Program-made: the position numbers and the translations under genes
From: Mimachlamys varia
Lineage: Eukaryota > Mollusca > Bivalvia > Pectinida > Pectinidae
NCBI GenBank assembly: GCA_947623455.1
Contig: OX392527.1
Location: 32,356,201 to 32,420,200 of the forward strand
Length of the DNA stretch: 64,000 nt
Reading direction: 5' to 3'
Shown: positions 24,409-35,819 of the stretch, one piece after another
Numbering within the stretch: position 1 is the first letter of the stretch
Layout of the letters: every line of letters begins with the position of its first letter
Notes under the pieces: generated by a model
What the model saw: the letters and a program-made list of their open reading frames with translations, nothing else
Told to the model about the DNA's origin: nothing
The model's database searches: none

Positions 24409-27400
24409 CTGAAATTGAATCCATATCTAAGTGAGAATACACACCTAATAAGAGTGTAGTAAACTGCATTCATATAATCATAGATGCCTTTGAAATTTCA
24501 ATCTATCATGGTAAACCAAATAATAAGAAATTATAGGAATACAATGAACTTGTTAAGGGTATGTATATTACATTATATGATCTTTTTTAAACAGTCTTTG
24601 CCATGTAAAAAAATACTTAATTCCTTGACTTGTATAAGTTTTGTACAGTAATGGATATATGTTAACTTTTGCAGGTGTAAAATGTTTCTGATTTCATGTT
24701 TGGAACTTGTTCGCGTGGGTTTAATTTCAAAGATCTCAAAATAATTGTTAAACCTAGATTAATTAGCCATGACAGTACGTATATATACAAATTTTCATGT
24801 GTTGTTAACTTTCGCTAAATTTGATGAAATCGTGAACATAGCGAAATTAAAACCCTGGCAAATACTAGCAACTATACAGTAAGTCAGATAATATCAAAAC
24901 TATGGAAAAGAACAGAAATACAAGGTACGGTGTAATCTATAGTACTGACTACAATGAATTATCATTAATATTATGACATAAACATGGAAAGTAATGGCTT
25001 TTTGAATACTCACAATTAATTTGTTATACTTTGGTCTCTCCTTTTCATCCTTGGTTAGACTACAAAATGAACAAATATAATCAGCACCTCTTCAAATATT
25101 CATTTCAGGAACTATAAAATCTCAATAAGTCAATTAAAAAGCGATGTGGAATCAAATGATTGATTGATCTGGACCCTATAAGTTTAATGTTTTGGGTTTT
25201 ATTGTACAGTCGAACCGTGTTATCTCGAACACATAAAGCTCGAAGACACCTTTGAATTCAAAGTTTTTCATCAGTCCATACTAAAGTTCACATTAAATAG
25301 TCGAGCTCACTTCACTTAAATTAATTGGATAACTTGAAGTTTTCTAACAGTTCTGTCGACTTTGATATTACAAAGTTGGTGTAGAAGTTAAAAATAAATG
25401 GTACAAAAGATGTACCTTATCATACAATACTGGGTATTATGATACCTTCAGTCAAAGGGATATAAAAACAGCAAAAGTTTTAAAATATTAGTACATCACA
25501 TGACTGAATGCTGCCTTCCCATTGGCTATACACATGGGTACTATGAAGCGATAGTGCCCGCTCATGGCGCGATGTTCAACGTGAATCTATTATGACGTCA
25601 CTATTAAGTTACGTCACTATTACGTTGTGCTACTGTTCTGCTAGAAAATGGCTGACTCTGGAAACGACCCAAAACTGGCCATGGTCTAGCACAATAAAAC
25701 AAGTTTTTGTGTATTTAAATTGAACGGGTGATGTACTAAACCCATTATGGCCCTGTTGAGAGGGCACTATTGCCTCATAGTATTGTCTCGTGATGAGATA
25801 GTGCCCTCGCCTTCGGCTCAGGCACTATTCCATTCCTCCACAATACTATGAGGCAATTGTGCCCTCTCAATAGGGCCATAATAGATAAATGGAACCTGAA
25901 CTACTGTGATGACCTGAACTACTGTGATGACCTGAACTTCTGTGAAGACCTGAACTACTGTGATGACCTGAACTTCTGTGATGACCTGAACTACTGTGAT
26001 GACCTGAACTACTGTGATGCAATTCATAGGGTAAAAGAATTACCATGTGTTGAGGAAATTGACAAAATCCTCGGAGAACTTTCCCTCTGTGCCTTTGAGT
26101 TGGGGAGGAGGTCCTTGTACCACTTGTGTCAGCTGGTCAAAAACACTGTTCCACTTTGGGTACGGAAACTTGCCAGTAGCCAGCTCCATCTACAGGCAAA
26201 GTTTGAAGAAACATGGAATTTGGTTCTTGGGAATGAGAAAATATGATACATTTATTAAAATGCAATATCAGGACAAATTGTTTGGTAAACAGAAATTTTA
26301 TTTACGCACAATGAATATATATATACAGTGTACCCTCGTTATACCGCCACCTTTCGTCCACAGCAATTATGGCGGTATAACGAGGGTGGCGATAGAATCG
26401 AATTATGAAAATTATAACCATGAATTAAATTGCATAAGAGATTGCATTTCCAACTTTTTATTAGAAACGAGCTTAGTATTAAATTGTCATATAGATCTAC
26501 ATTGGCACAAATTTATATCTGAAAATAGTTATTGATCTACTTTTGCCACATGCCATTCCAAATGAACACTAAAGAGTTCCTCGATCTCCAAAAACAACAA
26601 TATGGCGTTATCGTCGAGGGAAATATATAGCGGTTCGGGACATTTGTATTTTAAAGGGTGTGGCGGATGGTGGTATGCGAGGGTGGTGAACTTAAGGAGG
26701 GAATTATATAGGACAGAAATCCGTTCTAGGGGTTTAGGTGGCGGTATGCATGGGTGGCGGTAGATTCGGGTGGCAATAGGTCGAGGGTACACTGTACATT
26801 ATGAATATAGAGAGTTTTACATACAATTACACAAATCTCACATAAAAAACATGTACAGCTTCAATGAAGAACAAATCCAATATAATGACTTACATGACAA
26901 CATTTCACACTCGCTATTTCTTCCTTATACTTCAATTAAGGTCTGACTTACCAGAGTGATACCCAGACTCCAGACATCGGAGCGAATGTCGTAACCTTTA
27001 CTGGACGCTCTCGGATCTATTCTCTCTGGCTGTGGACACAATCACAAATGAATTCTTGTTAAATATTTTTTTACTTAAATGTTTCAAGATAAGACTTAAA
27101 ACAATTAAAAATTTCACACTTGTATACTGTGCATCATATTACTGAAATTAACAATGTTATGAAAGGCTTGAACTACTAGCTTGTTTTTGTTTTCTGTATT
27201 GAACACATCTGACACTATTTGTTTTTTGTTTTGAACAGATTTGACCCTTGTTGTTCTCAAATAAATGACTAGATTAATTGTACTTTGACAGTATTTTAAC
27301 CCTTTAGAGTATGGAACAAATGTTAAAAGGAGATTTAGTCGAAGACTATCAACAATAATATATACCACATGAAACCCCTATGAACATGTGGAATTTGGTT

Positions 27401-30400
27401 GTCATTCTTTAATATGAACAAACTACATGCAGGTCACTATGGTAGTCCCTTTAATTAGAAGTCCATGGATGATTTTAACATATTTTACTCTACTTGACCA
27501 AGAAAGTGGGATAGAATTATTAATGAGAAGAATCAATATGCAGCTTGATAATCCTCCATCATAGAAAGCTAAATGTTTAATATCACAACTAAGGACATGT
27601 AGTTCCATAAAAAGATAATTTAAAGGTTAAAATGACAGTGTCTGTTGAAAAATTATATCAGCTCAATGTAACAATCAAGTAAGGAAATACAAAATAACAG
27701 TGTACTTACCGCCATATATGGCCGACAGCCAGCGTCTCGACTCTTGGCTATTGAGTCCACCAGCTGTCCGCTGATACCAAAATCACAGAGTTTGATGTTG
27801 CCTTTACGGTCTAACATTATGTTGGAAGGTTTCACATCTGTCAAAAAGTATTTCTTGTTATCATACCAGAAAGACCAAACTTAACTTTATACTTTTATAA
27901 CAAGGTATTGTAGAGCAATATTAATCTCACAGACTGGCACACATGAACTGGAATTATTGTCAGAAGCTAACAATTCTCGGTAAAAAGCATTGCCCCAGTA
28001 AGGAAGGTCTGTATAACAAGAATTATGTGTAATTACAAGTCTCGCCTTTCTCGGTATGTAGATAACGTTTAAATCCAAACAAAATATAACAGCATGAAAA
28101 AATACATACAGCAAGATGGTATCAGAAACTTGGCCATGTTTCAATCTAATTACATATCAATAACACTAAAAAAGTTCCCAAGTTTTTGCCCCAAAATACC
28201 AAAACCTATGACAATTTCTTTTAAATTGAGAATGGCTATTAAGTATGATAGTTAAAGTGATGTGCCCAAGTTTCGATTCAATTTGATAATTATAACAATG
28301 TGAAAAGTGGACAAAGTGGAAATGCAACACCTTAGTCTCACTTTTTTTTTACTATTGTCAGTCACAAGTAAGGATATTCAGGAGGGTAGCTATGTATGCA
28401 GTTTGATTTGTCCATTGTAATTTGAAACCTGTCATATCAGCTATGGGTTGTTTATGCAAGGAAATTATTGTCAGCAAGGTTGTTAAAAGTTAAGTTATAC
28501 ACTGCCATCCAAAAGTTCTGATACATCTTTTCAGCAAATGCTTTGAAATTGACCAAAACCCAATCTTGAAGATTATATTACTATTAATAGTTTTATGTTA
28601 TAATTAACTTCTTACGATGCTTTGATATTTTTCAACTACATGCATGCATGGTTTTTGATACAATTAAAACCCTCAAAAAAGTCAAAATGCAATATTTTTG
28701 CAACTTCACATTTTTTATACATACAGTTCAACAATATATTTCTTTCTGATATTTTTGACAGTGGATCATTACATTAACTCCATTTAATTGTGCAAATGAA
28801 AGAAAAACAACTTTTATTCATATTTGAACATTACTTAGGTATGTCTTAGGTATCTTTGAAATGAAATGCCAATTGTCACTGATAAGTGGACTATCTTTAG
28901 GAAATTGCATCAGTTGTGTTCAATTTTTGTTGGCTAATGGCTTAATTTATTAGTACATCAAGTTTGTAACAAAACTTTTAAATGCCTGTGTATATCCAAG
29001 AATGAATCAAGTTCACTTTTGTGGTAACTTAAAATTTAACAAACTACCTTGTAGAGACAAACAAACACCAAAATTTTGTGCTACTTATTCCTAAGATTTC
29101 TCGATTGGTATCTAAATATATATACTAACCTATTTAATGTTGTAACCCTGTTGCTTAAAGATCAACTTACCTCTATGTATAATCTTCAAATTTTCTTTTA
29201 AATAATTCAAAGCTTTCACAGTCTGAAAAAGAACAAGATTTAAAACCTTTCAGACAAAGAAATCATGTTTATAATAGGATTTTTATATGAAATGTAATTG
29301 TTTAATTTTGTAAAGTTTAGACTGCTGGGATTCCAATAGTATAAATATAGGCAATAGTTTGAGCGCTTGGTATTGGGAAGTGATAAAAGCAAGATAAACA
29401 TCAATTTATGACAGCAGAAAGCCAACATTTACTTGTTTCTGTATTTAATGTTTTAACTTTGAGATCACCTACATACATAGACACAACACAGAGTGTGCTG
29501 ACACAAACACTTCTATCACAATATTTTGATACTTACTGCTACTGTAATTTTCCCTAAGATGTCCTCTGGTATTGAACTGAACACTACACAGTAAATGTAT
29601 TTATAAAATTTGTCTAAGGAAATATCCATCACTTCCATACATATCCAACAATCACCCTGCAAAAACATAAAAAAATAAACTATATTATTTTATCAAAAGT
29701 ACCCCTTGGGGAGGAGGATGCTGATTACCCAGGGACAAATATTCTGGGTGATTTTTTTATCATCAAAATTTCATCACTATCGGTATTTAATTTTAGGGTT
29801 TGTTATTGCAAGGAAATTTCATACCAAAATATATTGCAATATTTGAGCAAATAATGCTATGTATCATAATATATTGTACTCCTACAGATTAAGTATATTT
29901 ATGATTTCATACACTTGCAGATCATATGAAAAGTGACCATCAGGTCAAAAATGAAAATTATTTTATGTACTTCAGGATGATATCAAATCAAACATCCTTT
30001 TTTGGATAAAATTGATACATGTAGTGTTAATCCTGTACATGTAATGTATCTTAAATTTGTATAAACCCCACCAAACAACAAATTAAACATTTTGTATTAT
30101 ACGTTGCCATTTCAATGTCATACTTCAGTTTGTTTAATTTTACACATGTGGTTAATATATTTCATTTTAATGAAGACACTGTGAGATATCTTCTATAAAT
30201 TAAATTGGTACATTTTGTATTGCAATATTATTGCCCATTCCTAGCTATTTAACTTCATTTCCAACTGACTTTTATTATCAAGCCACCCAATTATTTCATT
30301 GGAAGGACATTGAGTTAACATTACAAACCTCTTTAAAAAGGGCCCCATAAAATTGTACGATAAACGGACAGTCATTACTCCGCATGACAACCTCCAGGTC

Positions 30401-33400
30401 CATCAACAGCTGTTTCTGTTCCCGCTCGTCAACCGTGGAACGTATTCGCTGGCAACAGAAAATTTCACATCAGTTCTATGTACTATGAAACATTCGTACT
30501 CAACAAGCAATGCAAAGTATTCCTTTGTCTCATCAACAATTTTATAATACTATCTGAGGCTCTGGTATCACCAGTGCCAGAAAAGTGAGCTGTAAACCAA
30601 AATTTTGGTTATATCTTCATTATGTTGTCAAAAGCTATCTTCAGAAAACAATACTTCACAAATAATACCATTCCTCAGAAAGGCCTTGTTTAAAAAACTT
30701 GTTTGAGATATTGCCATATCTTATGCTCGATTTATGACTTCTCGGGGTTGTTTTGACAAAGGAATCGACAGAAAAATAACTAAGACTGCCTCAAACCAGT
30801 ACAGAGACAAAGCTCAATGCACAGCAACAATTAAACTTGTTTGAAATACTACCACACCATTACAATTTTATGAAATTCCATGGATATATGTTTCAAACTA
30901 TACCTACTAGCTAGAAACTGTTTTCATGCTCAAGCATGGAATTTGTGCTCAAAACTGATTTCTTGTTCTGGCTCTAATTTATTTAAAAACTCTTATGTCG
31001 TCAAAGTATTTGGGGAAATTAATGATCCATGAAACAGAATACTAATTTCAACAGTTACAATTGTCTTTTCCATAGTTGAAATGATTTATGTGAGTTTCAA
31101 GGAAACTGGCTTTAGCATGAGAACAGTTTCATGAATACGGGCCCTGGACTTTGATTTCCTTCCTTAGGAAGAGTGCATTACCACCTAAACTATCTTATCA
31201 CCAGCAGCCATCTGGACTACTCTATATACACACTGTATGTAATAACTATAAAGTGTTTCCTTTTCCCTTGTGAAACAACACATGTACTCACCTTGACAGC
31301 CATCACAGTATTGCTAACCTCGTGGACCATTTTTGTGACATAACCATAGTTTCCTCGTCCTATTTCAACTAATTCTTTTAAATCATCGGCGGTAAAATCA
31401 TATGTCTGAAAACAACAAAAAAGACATGTAAACACTAAACATGGATCTTGACATTTGTATTTTTTACCGTTTGGTTTTGTAAGCCATTTTATAAGCACAG
31501 ATCATGTAGATCTTATACATTTGTATACTTTGAAAGTAAAAGTAGTTGAGTTTCTATTGCAAAGTGTGCAACATGCATATCTGCAATTTGTGTAAATCAG
31601 CTGGGGTCCATGTAAAAACCGACCAGTAACCAAGTTATCAGCAATTCAATTGTTTTTTAATCTATGTATGCCTCAACAAATATATTTTCCCTTTATATAG
31701 TGACATAATTACCTTATCTCCTATTTGTAATTTTCCTGTTGTCTGCAACATGTGTGACCTAACATTCATTCGTTCCCTGGAGAAAAAAGGCATGAGAAAG
31801 TTAAGCGCTGTTAGCAATTGTTTCCAATACATTCTTGTACTACGCTCTTACAATATTTCAACTTAGTCTACAAAGATTTCTTGTCAAATAGTGTGTTGAC
31901 TCCCAGTTGGAATTAATGACACTAGATAAAAACATATTTACCATCAAACTTCATATAATGAATTATCGAATTTGAACTTCCTAAATGCTGTATAAACTTT
32001 TCAAACATTTAAAAACACATAATCGATAAATCTCCTTTAATGTTATGCCTTCTTTATTCTACTGGGTATTGGTTTGTTTCACTTTATTTCTTTTAAATAG
32101 CATGGTCATTTAAGGACAAGCCATGTTTTGGTCGTGGACAAAATCCACCAACCTGAGGTCCGTATCTGGCAAATATATGCATCCAACAAAGGCTTCCACC
32201 GTAATAAACCAGAAGTGAAGGACTATAGTTTGAGGTCTTAATTGCTCGTTCACTGATGCTATGACTGGTTATTGATATAATGATATGGTGGTAGAACTTT
32301 TTCTTTGGTCAACAAAAACATTTCTGTTTGGTACAGGTTAAAGAGGGTATATTAACAGGAGGTGCCACATTAAAAAGTTCCTTTGTGTATATATACCTCT
32401 GTGTTTGGTACCCTAGTAAGTCCAGTTGGGATATTGGCATCTGAGTCTGAGTCTGTGGCTGTGGCGGTCGGTTGTTTTCTGGTGTAAAACTGATCAGCAG
32501 CTTTTTCCGTAATTCTGAAATGTACACAAAATTTCTGTAATTTCACAATATTTTAAACTGTCAAACTTCTTAAAGATCATCCTAACAAAATCATTAAAGA
32601 AATAATTCGATATGTCAGTGACCTAAAATAACATGGTTATAAAACTTTTGTAACAGTGGGCAGCGTCAGCCAAGTGGTTAAGGTGTCTGACAATCTGCTA
32701 CCACTAGCTATGATCAATCTTCGGGTCATTGGTTTGATGCTTATATGGGGCAGTTGCAAAGTGTCTGGTTGTTGGTTTTTTCCGTGAACTCTAGTTTTCC
32801 TCCACCACTGAATCTTGACACATATCCTTACATGACCATAGTTGTTAACAGGACGTTAAACACAAATAAACCAACATTTTGAAACAGAAGATGACAAATG
32901 CAGCACCAAACAAATATATGAACAATTAGCCCCAGGACTCAAGACTCTAATCAAATTTAAGGAACAACATATATATATAGTCACCACTTAAAATGTATCC
33001 CCAAAAAGACAAAATATATTAATATAGCATAGTAGAGTAGACTCTTTGCCACGGCACAGGGACTAACCTTGTCTGTCAAACACCTATAATAATATGACAA
33101 AGGTCAAGCCTTATAAGAGTGTAGCTTTAATAAATCTCTGATACTTATTGAGAATCTTTCACCTCTTGGTTAAAAAAATATCTTATTTCTATAATTTCAA
33201 GTCAGCAAGTCAAAAAAAATCAGCTTCTCAAGCAACGATAGAGATAAATGCAACAGACATCAGGTGAAATATATTCTTGTTGTTTTCAAATTTTAGGAAA
33301 TAACATATGGGCGGCCAAGTGTGACGTCGACGTGATGAAATTGTGTGACTTAATTGACGTAATTATGTGATGTGTTTCTCGTACATTAATGGAGAAAGAA

Positions 33401-35282
33401 GAATTTAAATTTAAAAACACTGTTTAAAAAGTGGATACAAAAAAATGATTTGTTTGTGTATCTGATTTAAAACTGAGGCTAAAACCATTTCCAAGTTATG
33501 ACTGAAGGACTAAGTCCCCCTGGGAGGGCCAGACCTCAGCACCAAATCTGGTAGTATGGTGTATGTATGTAAATACTAATAGGGCTAGAAAAGAGCTGCT
33601 CTGAAAGAATCTAAGGAATCAATAGAAGTTATTTATGGTGATAAGGCATTCCAGTCGGTGATTGCTCTGGGAAAGAATGAGAATTTTCTAGTGTGTGTTT
33701 TACATGATGAGATCTGAAATGAATTAGAGTGGGAATTTTGAGATAAACGGTTAGGTGGAATGAGTGATATTTTCTTTACAGCTATTAGATAATGTTTGAT
33801 TTTGAAAAGTGAAGCAAGCCTTGCGTCTTTTCTTCTATTTGCTAAAGAGTGTCACTATAGGGTGTTCAACATATCTCCAACACTAGAGGTGTTTCTGAAT
33901 TTGTTGGAGACATAACGAGCAGCTCTACGCCGAACCATTTCAATCTTGTTTATGTCAGTTTCAAGTGTGGATCCTAGGCAGGACAAGCATTCTCTTGGGT
34001 TGGTCTTACCAAGGATAAGTATGCTTGTGTTTTGACTTTTTCGAACCTATTTTGATGATTCTTCTTAGAAAGCCAAAGGTTGAATTTGCCTTGCACAGAC
34101 ATTATTAATATGGGCTTCCCACTTGAGACTTGATTGGAGAGTTACTCCAAAGTATTTTGCTTCTGTTACATGATGTGGTTCCTTTCCATGTAGATTGTAA
34201 GAGAACTGCACTGGGTTTTTATTGTTGGAGATGGATAGGATGGAATATTTATCGGGATAGAATGACATATCCCAACGACTTTCCCTGAGTGCCAACTTGT
34301 CTAGGTCTTATGTAGGCTACCTGCATCTGACTTGGAACTTACTGTCAGATACATGATGGTATTGTCAGCAAAAAGTCTAACGGTAGAGTTGATGTTTTTG
34401 GGACGTCTTTTATATAGAGAAGGAAAAACATGGGTCAATGACAGAGCCTTGATGAGGCACCCCTGATGTTATTTTGATGGGTTCAGATGTATTGCCACTC
34501 ACAAGTACACACTAGTACTGTTTTCTGTCTGATAGTAAATTTAAACTTTCTATCCAGGTGTTGACAGAAAGTGTCACACATACAGGTGTTTTCTTTGTAC
34601 TTGTTCATGAATTGTTTGTTTGAGTGGTTTAATGTCAGCTTCACTATGGAGTAGCTCTGTCATCCAGTAGAAAATTATTCACAAAGATTAAATTTTTTAT
34701 AGATGTACAATTAACACTTCAGATATGTGCTGCATAAATTATAACATTCAATAACAGATTGTATTAACATATATGACCTTGTGTTGAACTGTTCCACATG
34801 TAGGCCAAACCTTGTTGGAATCAAAATAAAATCTTGAATAATTTAAAACCAGTTTTACTGGAAATGCAATGGCAAAGATAGTAAAACCTAGGCCTAGATC
34901 ACCCCAATAAATTACACTCTTCGAATCATCATTACTTACTAAAAGTCTAAAACCTTGACTTTTTCATATAAAAACCAGTAAAACTATTTTCTTTTGAGTG
35001 ATATATAAGGTGTTTTCTATTACAGTTACTTTTTATTATTAAGACTTCCTTGTAGAATTATCTTCAGGATATCCCGACATATAACTGATTAGTTCACTAT
35101 TTGTCCCCGATTTCATTCATAAAATGTGTGTGTTAAAAGTAGTAACATTAGTTGAGTAACATAGCCGTGAAGTCATACAACTCAATGAGTCACAGATCTT
35201 AAAATAGCGATCCCAATTCAACGGATTCCCAGTTGTTTTTCTATGTACCTTGATTACCACTTGGCTTTTCAGGAGCCGCCAT
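24280..35282 (-). CDS. MAP2K4: MKK4-type dual-specificity MAP kinase kinase, complete, twelve exons
   Basis: Twelve exons join into 1149 nt, encoding 382 residues plus a stop, against 399 in human MKK4. In this family the enzyme phosphorylates the activation loops of JNK (and p38) in the cytoplasm. Visible features are a docking-type basic/hydrophobic motif RKKLLISF (residues 14-21), Gly-loop GRGNYG (88-93), catalytic Lys110 in AVK, HRDVKPSN (206-213), DFG (226-228), activation loop [10 protein letters not shown] (236-245), PERIDP after it, SDVWSLGI, and a C-terminal [20 protein letters not shown] resembling the DVD segment bound by MAP3Ks. The gene is closer to MKK4 ([36 protein letters not shown]) than to MKK3/6 or MKK7. 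It is odd in having Ser240 where MKK4 normally has Thr. Introns contain a LINE remnant, a SINE, a MITE and a foldback, but no exon is damaged. Confidence 0.96.
25014..25059 (-). CDS. MAP2K4: MKK4 exon 11
   Basis: The 46-nt exon lies between TTGTAG and GTGAGT. It completes Cys325 and encodes [15 protein letters not shown]. Confidence 0.92.
25207..25380. mobile_element. One-ended pogo-like MITE remnant
   Basis: TA followed by CAGTCGAACCGTGTTATCTCG resembles the terminus of the element at 1914. No matching inverted right end was found, so the extent is a guess. Confidence 0.35.
25525..25640. promoter_or_regulatory. Promoter-like module in a kinase intron
   Basis: It contains CCCATTGGCTA (inverted CCAAT), TTATGACGTCACTATT (full CRE) and a second AAGTTACGTCACTATT about 17 bp on. 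GAAAATGGCTGAC follows at 25645. It lies between MKK4 exons 10 and 11, close to the foldback at 25740. A stretch at 25551-25559 (ATAGTGCCC) repeats the foldback arm. Confidence 0.35.
25740..25886. mobile_element. Foldback element in a kinase intron
   Basis: The left arm CCATTATGGCCCTGTTGAGA, then GGGCACTATTGCCTCATAGT, is mirrored by ACTATGAGGCAATTGTGCCC then TCTCAATAGGGCCATAAT. The centre includes GATAGTGCCCTCGCCTTCGG. Arms are about 50 bp and nearly perfect. Confidence 0.88.
25893..26019. repeat. 18-bp minisatellite
   Basis: Seven units of GAACTACTGTGATGACCT with minor TAC/TTC and TGA/AGA changes. The array ends 24 bp from the donor of MKK4 exon 10. Its open frame (repeating NYCDDL) is incidental. 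Confidence 0.93.
26044..26189 (-). CDS. MAP2K4: MKK4 exon 10
   Basis: The 146 nt lie between CTGTAG and GTAATT. It encodes [20 protein letters not shown] and the stretch ending NFLNT. Its donor is about 24 bp from an 18-bp tandem repeat and under 160 bp from a foldback, both in the next intron. Confidence 0.94.
26326..26794. mobile_element. 469-bp MITE in a kinase intron
   Basis: It starts CAGTGTACCCTCGTTATACC and ends AGGTCGAGGGTACACTG, and TA flanks both ends (26324-26325, 26795-26796). Near the left end a nested inverted repeat (GTTATACCGCCACC / GGCGGTATAACGAGGG) adds a subterminal hairpin. It contains no transposase. Termini and TA target fit Tc1/mariner/pogo. It lies between exons 9 and 10 without touching splice sites. 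Confidence 0.85.
26952..27029 (-). CDS. MAP2K4: MKK4 exon 9
   Basis: The 78 nt lie between CCACAG and GTAAGT. It encodes [18 protein letters not shown] and VWSLGITL, the end of the activation segment and helix F. Confidence 0.95.
27710..27837 (-). CDS. MAP2K4: MKK4 exon 8 (catalytic and activation loops)
   Basis: The 128 nt lie between TGACAG and GTAAGT. It completes HRD, then gives [20 protein letters not shown], and [14 protein letters not shown]. The two phospho-acceptor positions are Ser236 and Ser240. Confidence 0.96.
28497..28540. mobile_element. Possible Tc1-like terminus
   Basis: TACACTGCCATCCAAAAGTTC resembles the outer end of Tc1/mariner elements. No partner end was found, so it may be a solo remnant in the MKK4 intron. 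Confidence 0.25.
29171..29222 (-). CDS. MAP2K4: MKK4 exon 7
   Basis: The 52-nt exon lies between TTTTCAG and GTAAGT. It encodes [17 protein letters not shown] and the first base of the catalytic Asp codon. Confidence 0.93.
29537..29656 (-). CDS. MAP2K4: MKK4 exon 6
   Basis: The 120 nt lie between TTTGCAG and GTAAGT. It covers the hinge ([20 protein letters not shown]) and the start of helix E. MKK4 usually has STSLDK/STSFDK where this reads DISLDK. Confidence 0.94.
30329..30448 (-). CDS. MAP2K4: MKK4 exon 5
   Basis: The 120 nt lie between TTGCCAG and GTTTGT. It encodes [19 protein letters not shown] and the beta4 stretch [12 protein letters not shown]. Confidence 0.95.
31292..31405 (-). CDS. 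MAP2K4: MKK4 exon 4 (glycine loop, catalytic lysine)
   Basis: The 114 nt lie between TTTTCAG and GTGAGT, phase 0-0. It carries [19 protein letters not shown] and the VAIK-type AVK with Lys110. Confidence 0.95.
31713..31776 (-). CDS. MAP2K4: MKK4 exon 3
   Basis: The 64-nt exon lies between TCTCCAG and GTAATT. It encodes [20 protein letters not shown] and a Lys, aligning with the MKK4 segment ERLRTHSIESSGKL. Confidence 0.88.
32397..32514 (-). CDS. MAP2K4: MKK4 exon 2 (docking motif)
   Basis: It lies between ATTTCAG and GTATAT. It encodes residues 12-50 with [15 protein letters not shown], a basic cluster followed by alternating hydrophobics as in MAPK docking sites, and then a Gln/Pro/Thr-rich linker. 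Confidence 0.88.
32657..32876 (+). mobile_element. tRNA-headed SINE, family I, copy 1
   Basis: The head has AGCCAAGTGGTTAAGGTG (A box) and GGTTTGATGC (B box). The body has GGGGCAGTTGCAAAGTG and TTTTTTCCGTGAACTC...TTTTCCTCCACC. The tail has ATAGTTGTTAACAGGACGTT followed by an A-rich AAATAAACC end. It lies in MKK4 intron 1, antisense to the gene, and is more diverged than the copies at 55383 and 57173. Confidence 0.8.
33520..34610 (-). pseudogene. Jockey/CR1-like LINE remnant (RT and 3' end)
   Basis: Minus-strand translation in shifting frames gives [22 protein letters not shown] text, then [16 protein letters not shown] (RT motif C, normally FADD), then a 76-codon piece with [16 protein letters not shown] and [19 protein letters not shown], then [21 protein letters not shown] and [18 protein letters not shown] text typical of LINE C-termini. 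Stops and frameshifts are scattered, the second catalytic Asp is Asn, and the 5' part and endonuclease are missing, so it is dead. It lies in MKK4 intron 1, in the same orientation as the gene. Confidence 0.8.
35249..35282 (-). CDS. MAP2K4: MKK4 exon 1
   Basis: The ATG sits in TTCAAGATGGCGG and the exon encodes [11 protein letters not shown] before GTACAT, leaving phase 1. The start MAAP matches the start of vertebrate MKK4. The 2.7-kb first intron follows. Confidence 0.85.
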
Positions 35283-35700
35283 CTTGAAAAGTGGCCGAAA
35301 TCGTTTAGCCCTTCCCTCTCCTCCCTCTCGGTTGTTTACGGGTGGTTCTTCTGGTATCAGATCCCTAACTTTGAGTCCACCGGTAAGCAATCAACGCGAG
35401 CTTATAGGAAATCGTAATCGGTACTGATGTTCATTGCTTCTGGATGACTCATCTATATGAGAAACCTACTCGGAAAATCCCTGTGACGTCATTATTTTTG
35501 GACGAGTTCATCGACGTGATTGCCGGAAAGAGCCGAACGCTGCGCACCTGTTTGTATTTGTAACCTGTTTAACCCTAACGCAGTCATCTTTCTTTACGGA
35601 CAACAGAAAGGGGCGTGCTTCGTTTCAGTTACGTGTTCATTCGGGTGATTCCGCCGAACGCCTACGAGTTAGATGTCAAACGATGCATTGAGGAATAAGA
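35283..35700. promoter_or_regulatory. MKK4 5' flank with CRE palindrome
   Basis: This GC-richer region lies upstream of the kinase ATG. TGACGTCA at 35484-35491 is about 200 bp upstream. Family knowledge: CRE/ATF sites bind ATF2/c-Jun dimers, which are targets of the JNK/p38 cascades below MKK4. Direct autoregulation is inference only. Confidence 0.45.
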
Positions 35701-35733
35701 AAGATAACCACGGAATTAGATCTAGATGCTATC

Positions 35734-35819
35734 TAAGTCCGTGATACAACGACATAATAAATGTTGTTACTGAGAATAAGTCCGTGATACAACGACATAA
35801 TAAATGTTGTTACTGAGAA
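35734..35819. repeat. 43-bp perfect tandem duplication
   Basis: TAAGTCCGTGATACAACGAC followed by ATAATAAATGTTGTTACTGAGAA occurs twice in direct succession (35734-35776, 35777-35819) without a visible mismatch. Confidence 0.93.

Noticed and set aside
25848..26246. 132-codon plus-strand frame with NYCDDL repeats
   Set aside because: Its first half is the 18-bp minisatellite and its second half is antisense to MKK4 exon 10.
27114..27608. Minus-strand frames of 61-84 codons in the kinase intron
   Set aside because: They lie between MKK4 exons 8 and 9, show no kinase homology or splice support, and are AT-rich chance frames.
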